From: Ottelia alismoides
Lineage: Eukaryota > Streptophyta > Magnoliopsida > Alismatales > Hydrocharitaceae
Direction of reading: 5' to 3'
DNA length: 64,000 nt
Assembly: GCA_037367405.1 (NCBI GenBank)
Contig: JAZKJV010010541.1
Span: 62,001 to 126,000, forward strand
Below, one piece after another: positions 23,700-35,062 of this stretch. The notes beneath the pieces are model-generated. The model worked only from the letters and a program-made list of their open reading frames with translations, did not search any database and had not been told where the DNA came from. Numbering within the stretch: position 1 is the first letter of the stretch; every line of letters starts with the position of its first letter. Both the position numbers and the translations under genes were made by a program.

Positions 23700-24600
23700 T
23701 TCATTTAAATTCATTGTACTTACTGATTATTAAATCGGGTAAAAATGTTTTGTAAAATATTTGAAAAATGGTTTGTAAAATTGCTTTGAAAAATCTTTTA
23801 AAAAATGTTTGAAGAATATTTTGTAAATTGTTTTCAACCTTTGTAAAAATATTTTGTTCGTAAAAATTTATTTTTCTTTGTTTGAAATAAAATGCTTTGA
23901 AAATCTATTTGCAAATGGTTTGAAAAAATGGTTGCAAAAATAATTTGGAAAATCTATACATACTATTTGAAAAACATTGCAAAAAATGATTTTCATATTT
24001 TATAAATGTTTGTAAAAATTATTTGTCAAACTAGTTTGCAAAATAAATATTTCAAAATGTTTGCAAAAATCTTTTCAAATAATTTTGAGAACTATGTACA
24101 GAATTCAAGCAAATAAAAATCCTTTACAAATCTTGTATATACAAATCTGTAAATTCTTGAACTCCAACTCTTGTAAATTACAATAATCACTCCCGTTTAA
24201 ATATCTGCATATATTTATTCATTAAAAAAAGAGAACTTTTTGTTAGTAAAAAAATCCTTAAAAATGATTGGTTTATACTGATTTATAAATCAAGTTAATG
24301 CAAAATGTTTTGAAAAATGGTTTTGACCCGTTTGGAAAAATTTTTGTAAAATGTTTTCAACCTTTGTAAAAATATTTTGATTTATAAATTCTTTCCTTTG
24401 TGTGAAATAAAAAGTTTGAAAACCTATTTGCAAAATGGTTGTAAAAGGATTACGAAAAAAGTATACACTGTTTAAAAAATCTTTGCAAAAATGGCTTTCA
24501 ATGTTTGTAAAAATTTTGCAAAAACTATTTTGTACTATAGTTTTCAAATTTTTTTCAAATAAGTTTGAGAAACATATGCATCATTTAAAAAAATAATAAA
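23700..24600 (+). repeat. Degenerate TTTG/AAAA tract repeats in tail of C
   Basis: Short A and T runs separated by TTTG or TTTC alternate over about 900 bp. The F tail has a matching tract (48,130-48,480). It is not coding. The regular spacing of A/T runs suggests curved DNA, but this was not computed. Confidence 0.55.
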
Positions 24601-25970
24601 ATAAAATTCTCTACCAATCGTATATATATACCTATAAAAATGAATAACATTTCAACCTATAAATTCTTTAACCTTTAGTTCTTGTTAAATAAATAAAAAA
24701 GAGGCACGCCCCGTGTAAATAGCTGCACATATTTTTATATTTTTGTGCCAAAAGTCTTTTTATTTTTCAAAATTATTTGTAAAAGACTCTTTGAAAAATT
24801 GCATCATTTTTCTGCATTGTACATAGCATTTACATAGCATTCACATTCTTTTCAGGATTGAGCTTGATGATTGAACTAGTCTGAGTAAAGTCGAAGATTG
24901 GATCTTGGTTGGAGCTTACTGCACCTAACTTCACTGGAACCTTATGGGAACTAGATTTAAGGTACTTAAGGCTCTATTAAGACTTAATTCTTTGAGCACA
25001 AGGGTGGTTTCAAGTCATCTCAACTTACTAACTATGAACTTATTGAGACACCACACATGACTCTTGTCGGCCGTGACCTAACTTGGACACTGGCACCTTT
25101 CACTTGCCTCAACTCAGTTGGAGTGGTGAGGGGATTGGATTTCTAGTTTGAAACGCACACGAGTGGAAACGTTCGTCCTTGTCTAGGGAGGGAAGTGCAC
25201 CCCAACCCGTCCAGTAGCCATGAGGTCTAAAGATAGGAGAGTTGGGTTGCATAATGCTTCAAAAGAGGGATAGTCTTCTGGCTCAAGAGGATAAACTCCT
25301 TATGTAAATGCTGATGTTTAATAGAATTCAAAAAAAAAACTCCAAAAAAAGTTAAATGCCTGATTGAAAATAAAATTTCTACCGAAGTGTAAATATTTGT
25401 ATAGTCGATAAGCAAGCTTGAGCTTCAAAGTTATACCTTGTGAGCCTGCAGGTGGATGACTTGACTACAGTGGTCAGGCATCCCAGGATAGGTAGCTACA
25501 CTGGCTACCTTCCATTCTTCTCTTCACCCCATCCTCTTGAGCTAGTTGTTACTTGAACTTAGAAGGGAATACCTCGCTTATTGAGGAAAGATTGCTGGAT
25601 TGGTGAATCGTTGGGCTGTCATTATGGACAACTCAGTTCTTTTGTCATTTCAATTAGGGAGAGCCACTATCACTTACACCATACAAGTCAGCTTCATAGT
25701 CATAAGGGTTTGCGCATGATGTAGGCTAGTTTTGGCCTGGCTATTGAGGTGGTTTGAACTGAGTTCTGTGACTCTCGAAGGCTATTGTGTTTTAAATTTG
25801 GTTCCCAACCAGGTCCACATACATTCTCACACCAAGGTCTGACCTGAGCTCTAACTTTGATTTTGTGACAGACAAGTTTGATGATTAAAATCAATTCTAT
25901 TTATTCTTTCTTTTCTTTTCTTCTTTATTCTTTATGTACTTATTGCATAAGTTGTTTGCTAGGGACTAGC

Positions 25971-25988
25971 AAAAAAAATACAATGGAG
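25971..25988 (+). promoter_or_regulatory. Degenerate polypurine tract before the 3' LTR of C
   Basis: An A-rich run ending in CAATGGAG lies directly before TGATGAATC of the LTR. The equivalent tract in F is cleaner (AAGTATAAGGGG). It would prime plus-strand DNA synthesis. Confidence 0.5.
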
Positions 25989-27234
25989 TGATGAATCTCC
26001 TTTTCATCACCTTTATTCTATCTATCATTTTTGGCCTTAAAAACCCCTAGCTAATGCATGTAAATAACATTAATTTGTGCAAAGTAACATTAATTATTTA
26101 TTGCATTTATTGTGTAAATAATATTGTCTTTGATGCCAACATTATAGAATAAAGAGAATATAAGAAAAAGATTAGAATACCAAAGGTATTTTATGACCCT
26201 AAACCCCGAGACCAAGTCAAGAATTGAGTTGATCGACAAGGAATAAAGTAGGGGGAGATAAGGGTCAAAAATACAATAAAGGACACATTTATTTATTCAT
26301 TAATAATTCATTTTGACACCCATTTTATTCTTTGATATGTATACACCAAATACATAAACTTTGTACATGAAAGTTGTAGATAATAATGTGAATAAAATAC
26401 AAATTTGAGTTTGTACAAAAATAAGATACAGTGTTCAATTTATACACAAAATAAAAAGCCAAAATCCCAACTTCACAGAACTATATCTCCCAAATAAAAG
26501 CTCAAAATGTATGAAAATCACTCTAATTGTATATAATTTTTAATAAGCTATTTAATGGAGGTGGTTTCATATTTTTTTTGGATTTAAGGTGTGAAAGTTA
26601 GGTTTTGGACCCTCGTTGTATAGTATACCCAAATAAAATATTTATTTTATCCATTCTTTATTATTTTTACAATTCTATAGTTTTATATTTTTTTAAATAT
26701 TATTTATAACTTATATATATATTGAAACTTAAATAAAATAATAAACAAAACACAAAATAAAATAAGTCTATAAAAACATAGGTAAAATACCTATCTTAAT
26801 ACTTGTAAATAAAAGGGAAATACATTCTTTAATTCTTTTATATTTTTCTACTCTTGTAAATATTATTTATATTCTATTAAAATATAAAATTCAAATAAAA
26901 CCTAAGAAAATACATCAAAATAAAAAATATACAAAATACATAGATGAAATACCTATAATTATACCTATATAATTTACATACCTATTTATTTAAGTATATA
27001 AAAAACATCGTAAAAATATAATAAAAATGTATTGTTGTAGATAAAAATAAGTTATAAATATATAAAATAAGAGAATAAAATAATAAAATAAAATCTAAAA
27101 AATAAAAATAAACTAGCTAGAATATAGATGAATATACCTACAAATACAACCCTTAAATAACCTCAAAATAAATAAATAATAATCATAAAAATTATTACAT
27201 AAAATAATAAACATTTTTTATTTGGGATTTTTAC

Positions 27235-28386
27235 CCGACATACCCTATAATCTTTGTCAATTACCTCCACGACCTTTGAAACATCCTAATTCCTCCCTCT
27301 ACCCCGTAAACTTGCTCCTCTAATCCCACGAACCCTACCGTTAAATTGAAAAATCTAGAGTTAAATTCCTTGAGTTAAAAATGAGTTAATATAACCAATC
27401 CACGATCGGATGACTAGAATTAACCTAGATAAGTCCTCCCCCCCTAATAGCTTCCCCGCATCATCTCTTCCATCTCTCCTCCCTCATGAGGGCACTGACC
27501 TGAGATGTAGGAGGTGAGCGCGAGCGATCATGCTTCTACATGCGGAGGGAAGGAGGTTGGTGGTGGGCGGGGTGATGTTCTGGGTTGGGTTCCACTAGGG
27601 GCTGGATGGGAGGAGGTTGGCGGGGGTCGAGGGGAGGCGGCGGGGTGGGTGTGGGGAGAGGGGGTGAGGGGGCCTCGCGCGACTGGAGGGGAGGGGGGCT
27701 TCGAGCTGGGGCGGTGGGCGAGGCCTCACGTGATCGACGGGGAGGAGGGCTTTGAGCTGGGGCGGTGGGGGTGGGGGGGGAGCTTCGACCTGGGGGAGGT
27801 GGGTGGGGCCTCACGCAACTGGTAGGGAGGGAGGCTTCGAGCTGGGGCAGTGGCCAGGGCCTCGCACGACCGACGGGGAGGAGGGCTTCGAGCTGGGGAG
27901 GTGGGCGGGGCCTCACACGACCGGAGGGGAGGGGGGATTCAACCTGAGGGAGGGGCTCCGAGCACGGGGGGGGGGGGGGGGGTGGGGGGATTTTGACCTG
28001 GAGCGGTGGGTGGGGTCTCGCGCGACCGGTGGGGTGGGGGGCTTCGACCTAGGGGAGGGGCTCCGAGCCATGGGGGACGGGGGGGGGGGGGGGTGGGCTT
28101 CGAGCAGGGGAGGCGGTGGACGAGGGGAGGTGGAGGATACTCGACCTGGGCGGGGCTGACATGGGTGAGGGAGTGGCACCTATAGTAAATTTCATAAATA
28201 AAATGGGTATAATGTAAAGTAAGATAACCGAATCTGGTTACTTTTAACGGTCAAATAGATGGGGGTTAACCACATGGTATGTAGGGTAAAGGTTAACAAG
28301 TTTACGAGGTCGAGGGAGGAATTAGGATGTTTCAAAGGTCGTAGAGGTAATTGGCAAAGATTATAGGGTCTGCCGGGTAAAAATCC
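27235..28386. mobile_element. Long-TIR DNA element (MULE-like or foldback) with minisatellite core
   Basis: Terminal inverted repeats of at least 90 bp begin GGATTTTTACCCG (27,235-27,324 against 28,297-28,386). I count 6 mismatches in 90. The interior is very GC-rich in contrast to the AT-rich LTR around it, and no transposase is present, so it would be non-autonomous. Flanks are T/A-rich (TTTTTATTT left, TTTATTATT right), so a target duplication is possible but imperfect. Long TIRs suggest the Mutator-like superfamily; a foldback element is the alternative. Confidence 0.75.
27660..28110. repeat. GC-rich minisatellite, period about 51 bp
   Basis: The motif [CT]TTCGAGCTGGGG recurs at 27,699, 27,750, about 27,835 and 27,887, with shorter variants between and after. 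The spacing of about 51 bp equals 17 codons, so repeated open frames exist (GFELGRWARPHVI, GGEG) that are probably a by-product. G runs of 17 (27,966-27,982) and 15 (28,079-28,093) suggest G-quadruplex potential. Confidence 0.7.
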
Positions 28387-30572
28387 TTTATTATTTTACA
28401 CTTAAAATTAATAAAATAATTTACTATTTTAAATAATTAAATTTGAATAAATATTTAGTTTTGTCTTCTAGCAGCTTGCGTGGCCCAATCAGATCATTGT
28501 GACCGTTGACCGCTAGTCAACTCACCCTCCAGGCGTTTCGACTCGTCAGACGCCTTGCTTCGACGAACCCTATCCATCGTGTTCCAAAGTCTGTCAACCC
28601 GCCAAATCACATCAACATCTCTCCCTTGCCGCTTCTTCATGTCCTAGGCATCTCATCTCACCCAGATCCAAAGTGGATCTAGAGATCAGATCTCCTCTGC
28701 CACCGCCTCGTCGGAGATCTCCGCCATGCCCCCTTGGTCGTCCACTCACGCCAATAACAGCCTCAGACCCATTATTTTTGTGCTTCTAATATTTCTGTAG
28801 GGTCTAGTGGGTCAAAGGACCCCCTGGGTCGATTGCGATCAAAAGGGAGCCACCTGAAGCTCCGTTTCTTCCCTAAGGTGGTTCGCCGTCATTTGAGCTC
28901 CAGCGTGAGGACTCCATTAGACATGGAGGGGCTGGGGCAGTGATCCGAGCCCTCTGTGAGCTCCCCAGGTGGTCGAAAAGGCAGAAGCAACTAGATTGAA
29001 GCTCGGAGGAATGGGAGTTCTTCCCAGTTCCTCCAAACCACCTCTCTAGTTTCATCATGAGCCGTTAGATCGTCGCTAGCCACAACCGTCGATCTCATCT
29101 TGGAGATCTGATCCTATCCATCCAAGGCTGAAGGGGTATAGTCGCACCATGAGCGGATGGATGTCCAAGTGAATGAAGCAGAGACGTCTGATGGCGCGCA
29201 TAAAGGGGTAATTTGCAAACCATGCCCTGCTCTTTTTGTACTTGTTATTTCATCATGTAAATAAAATATGAAGTTTAAAATAAAATGGACATTGTGCAAA
29301 TAGTCCCCTATACTTATTTTTTTTGCTTTTGGGTCCAATCTAGCTTGGCTCGCGTGCTGTCCCACGTGAGTTGGGTAAATTACAGAGACACCCATGCAAC
29401 TTTTTGTATTTCTTTTTAGTCTATAAAGTTTTTAAATATGTTGTATATTTTTGTGAAAATTGTAGAATGACCCCCAGACTTTAATTTACTAACATATATG
29501 CCCCTATTAGTGTTTGATTTTTGGTGCTCGAGTTTTATTTATTAAAAATAGTACCCTAGCTCCTAAAATTGTGCAAAAAAGGGTTATATGCGTGGTAGCA
29601 TGTAGTTTCACACCATGTATATATTTTCATTTTGAGTATTTTAATCATGTATTAGAAATCAAAAGGAGCATATTTTTATTCTGTCTACAGTATAAAATAC
29701 CAAAAAATACAAAAAACGTGTTGAAAAATTCCAAAAATATTATATGTTGTTTGTTTTATTATATTTTAAGTCCAGACTAAAAATTCATTAAAAATAAAAA
29801 AGAAAACTCCTAAAAATCTAAAACCCTAAAAACCTTAATAAAAATGCATAAAATTCCCAAAAACCTCAAAAATATGTTTTTTATTTTCTAGTTTTATATA
29901 AATATTGTATGTTAAACATGATTTAAGTAATTTTGGACCTTATTTCCTATTTTTAAAATTCAACATCAATTTTGGATATTGATTAAAACCCTGATTTAGT
30001 GTATTTCTAAATTTAAAAATATATAAAAATGAGCATTTTTTTGAAAAATCATAAAATAGTAGAACACAAAAATATTTTATTTTCTAAAGTTTGAGCATTT
30101 TTAGTTATATTTATATCTATATTATCTTACATTGTTTATACACCTTATACATAGCTATCTTATATATATAAAAGAAAAAGAAAATACAAAATTTAAAAAT
30201 ATAAAAATATAAAATTAAAAATAAAAAAAATATAAAACAAAAACCAATATATATATATAAACATTAAAAACCCACAAAAAATTATTTATATGTATATACA
30301 TGATAAATGATATGATTGAACATAAACACTTTATTCACAAATAACTATAGGCTAATATATTTGCTCTCTATGGTTCGACGTCTACGTACTTGCTTGTTAT
30401 ACCTCTAGTTGTAGAGAATAATAAATTTTAATTCACTTTTTGATATTTATCGCTTCATTTATAATGTGGGTTAATTATTGATCGATTGTGATCTCGTGAG
30501 TGGTCGCCTCAGCGACATTGTGGTCTCGCCTTGTGTAGACTACTCTGGGCCCTCGAGAAATATTAGTCATCA

Positions 30573-31157
30573 AGTCGCTGCCATTTTATCTGCTTTATCT
30601 AAAGGTTCACCTCTCCTCTTGGAGAATGGAACTTCATCATTCTCGTACCATAATCGAAGGCTGCATGAGGTCCTAAGGAAGGGCCAGTTGACAATGATCT
30701 AAGATTCTCTCTAATGATTGGGGATCTCTATGTCTAAGACTATGAAGTCAACCTGATAGTCCTAACCCTCAATCGAGATAACGACATTCTTCTCTTGTCC
30801 CTTAGGTCTTTTCATTGAATGATCTGTGAATTGGAGTAAAGCTCTGGATTTGCGAAGTGGTCCCAACTCTAATTGTTGATATAATCCTAAGGGAAGTAAG
30901 TTGATCGAAGAACCATTATCTAAGAGAGTGCGTGCAAACACAATGTCGTCGATACAACTCTCCACGTAGTGAGCACCCATGCCACTCGTTTTCCTTGGTA
31001 ATTGTTGATTTTTGAGATAATAGGTTGTGGCTACTGACAAGACATGAGTCTTTACATATTGATTTGGTTTCTTCCTGTTAACCCTAGTAGGTGTGCATCT
31101 CACCTTAAGGTATTTCTGGAATGCCGGATGATTAGCTACATACTCATCAAATGACAC
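30573..31157 (-). pseudogene. Retropepsin remnant of element D, truncated by C
   Basis: A 131-codon frame (30,762-31,157) holds the active site LLDNGSSINLLP, with the catalytic Asp at codon 80; the usual Thr or Leu after it is Asn. Then come LELGPLRKSRALLQFTDHSM and KNVVISIEG. Further left, in a broken frame, YQVDFIVLDIEIPN and IIVNWPFLRTS are equivalent to DFVVLDMESP and IILGRPFL in C. The LTR of C begins at 30,572, inside the domain. Confidence 0.75.
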
Positions 31158-31172
31158 CTTAACTATGATATT

Positions 31173-31469
31173 CTATTTATAAAATCGTGTTTGAATCTTT
31201 TTGATGCACTTTCCTCCTGTAAGAGAACGTGGGAAAGGGATGGAAGTAAGGGAAACAAAAGATGAAGAATCTGAATCATGAAGTGAAAGATCATTCTTTG
31301 AAACATAAACAAAGTTCCTCATACATGAATCTTTTTGATGCAACATGGGATCCAAATCAAAACTATCTACTATAGGTTGTAGAAAAGAAGTTGTATTGGT
31401 ATCCGCCACAATCGGAGGTGCAAGGTCCTCCATAGACTCTGAGATATCTCCATACTGCTGATGTTGCAA
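31173..31469 (-). pseudogene. Gag-protease linker of element D
   Basis: A 98-codon frame with SLTSIPFPRSLTGGKCIKK corresponds by position and by the IPFP motif to the linker of C (18,964-19,287) and F (63,596-63,904). It is acidic and Ser-rich and has no catalytic motif. It continues, after a stop, towards the protease frame. Confidence 0.55.
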
Positions 31470-31479
31470 TCATACTCTC

Positions 31480-33370
31480 CTTCTCTTCTCAAATCCCTAA
31501 GAAAAGATCCTCGGATGGTGCAGATGGGACCCCTGAATATGATGCCTCTCCTCCTCGTCCTCTAAAGACTCATCAGGTGGAGCTCTTAAGAGGCCCCTCC
31601 TCGTGTCCCTCTCGATAAGGTACGATCATGGTCCTTCCGCTCCTGAGTGACATATGTTTAGCATCGCCATAAGAAAGAATCTCATGTTTAGATCTAAGAG
31701 ATGCTGAATAGTATTCGTGACTAAGGTGCTCCTGAGAACCGAAACAGTTTAGGCTATTAGGTCTAGCCTGGACTTGGGCTGGGATAGAGGTAGAGGGTGC
31801 AGACTGGTCGTCTCTCCATCTAGACAGGCGGTTGACATAAACCTGTAAGTCATGAATTTCATTTTGATAGTAAGGAAGTGTGTCGAGTATCTGCTGAAAC
31901 TGTGAGTCCATGGAACCAGATGAAGAAGGAAGTGGAAAAGACCGAGAAGAAGACTGGGAATACTGGCCCTGCTATCCAGGGTGTTGCCTCTACTGCTGCT
32001 AGTGATGGGGTATCTGCTAAAACTGCGGGCCCTGCTGGCCTTCCTGGTACTGGCCCTATTGGCCATACTGCTGGTACTGTTGTCTGCTTCTACTGGGTGG
32101 CTGAAATCCAGGGCTCTACTGTGAAAGAGGTGGTGCAGAGGTGAATTTGTTGTTGTGAAAGGTCGGGGGACGTTGATAAGCTTGTCGGTTCCTCGTACTT
32201 CCCTGCCTGGCAGGTCCTGAGTATACCATACTCCATTCACCTCCCAAATAGGTGGTGGCAGGTCCTGATGGGGGCTGCTGCTGGAGTGAATGGGTGTAGG
32301 ACTGATCGTGCTCCCATGGCTAGGGTTGCCCTGACACCAGTTGCTCCTGAACATGGTGAACTCAGTATACGGGAGCAGTGGGTGCTGTCATGGCAGGTAT
32401 CTTTGTCTTAGATACCTTCTCAGTAAAATCCTTCATCTGTCTGGGAATCTTGGAGATGCTCCTGTCTAACTCATCAATCCTTCTATCAATCCTCTCTACT
32501 ACTGTAAGCTTGTCCGCAAGGAGTCCCATGCTAGGGATCACGTCCTGAGAGAGATCGACTATTGCTGACTTTCCCCTTCTAGATGAGAGTGAACTGGGTG
32601 ATTGTGTGTATGCCCTGCTGGCAGTCTGTGAGCGGCTAGTCTCAGCCATCTGCTCGAATACCCTCCAGACGGTATCCGCTCCACATGAAGTGTAGCTGCT
32701 TCCATAGGTAGCACTCACTAAACCCTGCATCTTATGGTTGAGACCAGTGAAGAATGACAGGACCAAGATGTTTTCATCTAGACCATGATAAGGATATTTC
32801 TGTAAGATGTCCTTATACCTTTCCCAAGCATCAAAAAAGGCTTCATGGGGTAGTTGGGAAAAATCTAGTGATGTGTGTCCTCATCATGTTAGTCCTACTC
32901 AGGGGATGGGACTTCTTCAAAAAATGGTCCTTGATCTGGGTAGAGGTGGTAACTGTAATTCCAAGATTCTTCACCCAATAGTCGGCTTTGACACCCAAGG
33001 GAAATGGAAGGGCTGTGAGCCTAATATAACATGGCTAACATTAGGATGTCTAAGGTTAGCGTAGACAAGATCGAAGTCCATTAGGAATGTGTATGTCTCC
33101 TCAGAAGCATTCCCATCAAAGTGCGGCAACAAGTTTAGGAACTACGACTTCAACTCAAAATCAAGTTCAGGATCAATCAGATTCAAATAATTCTGAATTA
33201 TGTACAATTCAGGGTTGTACGCCGCATCCATTGGTGGTTCAACTCCAACATTGAGCTGTCCTAGACGAGCTCGAAGTAAGGCTTGTTGCTGCTCAGACGC
33301 AGCTAGTCTGGCTAGTACTCATGGGGTCCTCAGGGTGTTCTTCTTCCTCTTCTTTCTTTTTCTAAGGCAT
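31480..33370 (-). pseudogene. Gag remnant of element D
   Basis: Gag pieces lie in at least three frames. Near 33,090-33,240 are PPMDAAYNPELYIIQNY and LLPHFDGNASEETYTFL. At 32,362-32,870 come EAFFDAWERYKDILQKYPYH, SFFTGLNHKMQGLVSATYGS and TVWRVFEQMAE. A Ser/Pro/His-rich part (31,749-32,354) and a C-terminal part with LQVYVNRLSRW, IPAQVQARPNSL and MSLRSGR (31,573-31,911) follow. The architecture matches gag of A, including the LRSGR motif. Stops in the first third and frame changes near 32,360 and 31,900 inactivate it. Confidence 0.75.
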
Positions 33371-33469
33371 TTTACTTTAATCTTTTTGGAGACCTGAAGT
33401 TGTGGACAGGTGCTTGGGAAGGAGGAGCGAAACTTCTCCGATCGTCGCTCGACGCGTGACAAGCAGATC

Positions 33470-35062
33470 TTAGCTGTTGTAAAGTGTAGCATCTACAAGG
33501 GAAGAAGCCCTTGGATCTCGCCTCAAGTTTGAGTCGTCGTTGCACAACCTGTGGTCCTTCTTCTATAACTAGAAGGCCAAGGGTGCTGGGCCGTAGCTCG
33601 CTCGAACGTCAGATGGGGATGCACAGAGGCAAAGAAGAGCTTTTAAGGGCAGTTGCATGTGGGTCATGCGAAGGTGGAGAGGAAAACATCGTAGCGGTTG
33701 TGTATGTGTCACATGAAGCGGGAAGAGGGAGAGTCACAACCGCGACAGTTGCATGGGTGAGGGAGGTGGGCTACGGAGCAGGTGGGAACAACACGTGAAG
33801 GGGGCGGTTGTAGTGGGCGTGGGTTGATGGGGAACTGGTGAACGTGGGAGAGATGGAGATGGAGGATGAGATGGTGAGGAGGTGGGAAATGGGATCGAGG
33901 CTCCAGGGGAGATGGGAGAGCAGGAGGCACACAAACCGTTGCGTGAAGTGGGGCGGGAAATTGCCATGCGCTGCGCAAGGTAGAGGGGTAGAGGAGCGGT
34001 CACGTGGGAGGAGGAAGGAAGATGGGGTGCCACGTGGTGCGTGGGGCACGACCACGTGGCACGAACAAAATTAAAATATAAAATATAAAGTAAATAATAA
34101 ATAACAATAATAAATAAAATAGATAATAATAAAAGAAACGTATAGATATATAGAAATAAATAAAATAATGAAAATAAAATAAAATAAATGGGGTTGACAC
34201 ATGGTGGCTCTAGGGTTGCCACGTGTCGCTCCAAAAAAATTCAAAACTAAATATAAATAAAAAAAGAAATAACAGAGAAGGTCAAATAAAAAGTAATCAA
34301 CATGAAAGTTGTTCGTCTCAACGAGTTTTGTAAAGGATTGAAAACCAAAATAAACCATATGTAAAAAATTATTTTAGGGGTATCTTACAGGTATAAAATA
34401 CTGAATTTTTATGTTCTACAATTTTTATTATTTTAAAAATAAGATAAAAATAAATTAGAATCAAAGAAAATATAAGATAAATATTTACAACTTAATATTT
34501 TTTTTGGATTTTTAATAATTAAGAAAATAAATAAATAAATAAAATATGACATATGTACAATATATAAAGGGGCCTAAAACCCAAGTTTCACATCCAGACT
34601 TTGATTCTTTTGAATTTGCTCTTGTTTTGAAGGTAATTGAATGTACATTAATTGAAAAGTGAGTAGGGGTCCTCATGAGAGTGTATGGGAGAGATATTTA
34701 CATTTTAAGGTTTTTAGTCTCAAACTAGGGTTTGTGTTTTATTGGTCAATTTTACAAGTTAGTTTTTTTTGATTTCCCGTTTTTTAGTGTTAATAGTATA
34801 TACACTATAGAGTTGATTTTTATTTAATTCTGAGTTAGAGAAAATAAATAAAAATAGGGGAAAATATGGGAAATATACAGGTGATACAAATGAATTTGGC
34901 TTCTTTATTTGATGCAAATACACATGCTAGAATGCAAAGATTAATTCAAAATGCATGAATGAGAATAATGCAAAATAAATGGAGAAATGCAGCTAATTAC
35001 TCAAGAACAAGGCTCTATTTTCAACTTTTAGAGCGATGAATCACAGATTCATAAGTCAATGT
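33470..35062 (-). repeat. Extra U3-type LTR copy of element D
   Basis: It is colinear with about 36,400-38,080: an ACGT-rich part (34,001-34,060), an A/T simple repeat (34,070-34,190), CCACGTGTC (34,219), a shared AT-rich part, and a degraded LTR start (GATGAATCACAGATTC, to 35,062). It lacks the R/U5 half and runs almost directly into gag. Short GC-rich frames at 33,500-34,050 look spurious. Confidence 0.7.
34001..34059. promoter_or_regulatory. Cluster of G-box (CACGTGG) sites in the D LTR copy
   Basis: CACGTGG sites are at 34,001, 34,030 and 34,052, the last two as palindromic CCACGTGG. The equivalent region of the other D unit has CCACGTGG at 36,844 and 36,867. These are bZIP/bHLH-type cores; a regulatory role is inferred. 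Confidence 0.5.

Larger units (their letters stand above)
23061..25988 (+). other. Non-coding tail of element C between integrase and 3' LTR
   Basis: There is no recognisable coding frame, and no env-like gene. The order is a pyrimidine-rich run (23,130-23,215), four stem-loops with purine-rich tails (23,226-23,595), a degenerate TTTG/AAAA repeat tract (23,700-24,600), and unique sequence (24,840-25,960) whose relatives recur in the F tail, finishing in CTAGGGACTAGC just before the LTR. Confidence 0.7.
18502..30572 (+). mobile_element. Element C: Athila retrotransposon, 5' end missing
   Basis: Plus-strand order is gag end, LRSGR-type segment, linker, protease, reverse transcriptase, RNase H, integrase, 2.9 kb non-coding tail, 3' LTR (25,989-30,572). 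The left edge is cut by LTR B inside gag, so the 5' LTR and most of gag are absent. Every domain is recognisable but carries stops and frameshifts, so C is dead. The right edge abuts protease sequence of D, indicating that C inserted there; the flank that would hold the right target duplication is AGTCG. Confidence 0.88.
25989..30572 (+). repeat. 3' LTR of element C, interrupted by an inverted-repeat element
   Basis: It starts TGATGAATCTCC, like LTRs B and F, and ends ATTAGTCATCA at 30,572. Near the end, GAGTGGTCGCCTCAGCGACA matches the reverse complement of the U5 end of A. It contains a foreign 1.15 kb inverted-repeat insert (27,235-28,386), so the LTR itself is about 3.4 kb. A W-box pair is at 28,505-28,521 and a CACGTG site near 29,360. 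There is no primer site after it, as expected for a 3' LTR. Confidence 0.82.

Noticed and set aside
27514..28179. Gly/Arg-rich and Pro-rich frames on both strands
   Set aside because: They are open on both strands because of the GC-rich 51 bp repeats and poly-G; repeat-driven, not a gene.
33511..34358. Several overlapping frames on both strands in the D LTR copy
   Set aside because: Low-complexity, phenylalanine/tyrosine-rich or GC-rich translations from LTR sequence; no homologue of the same frame in the duplicate copy at 36,400-37,300.
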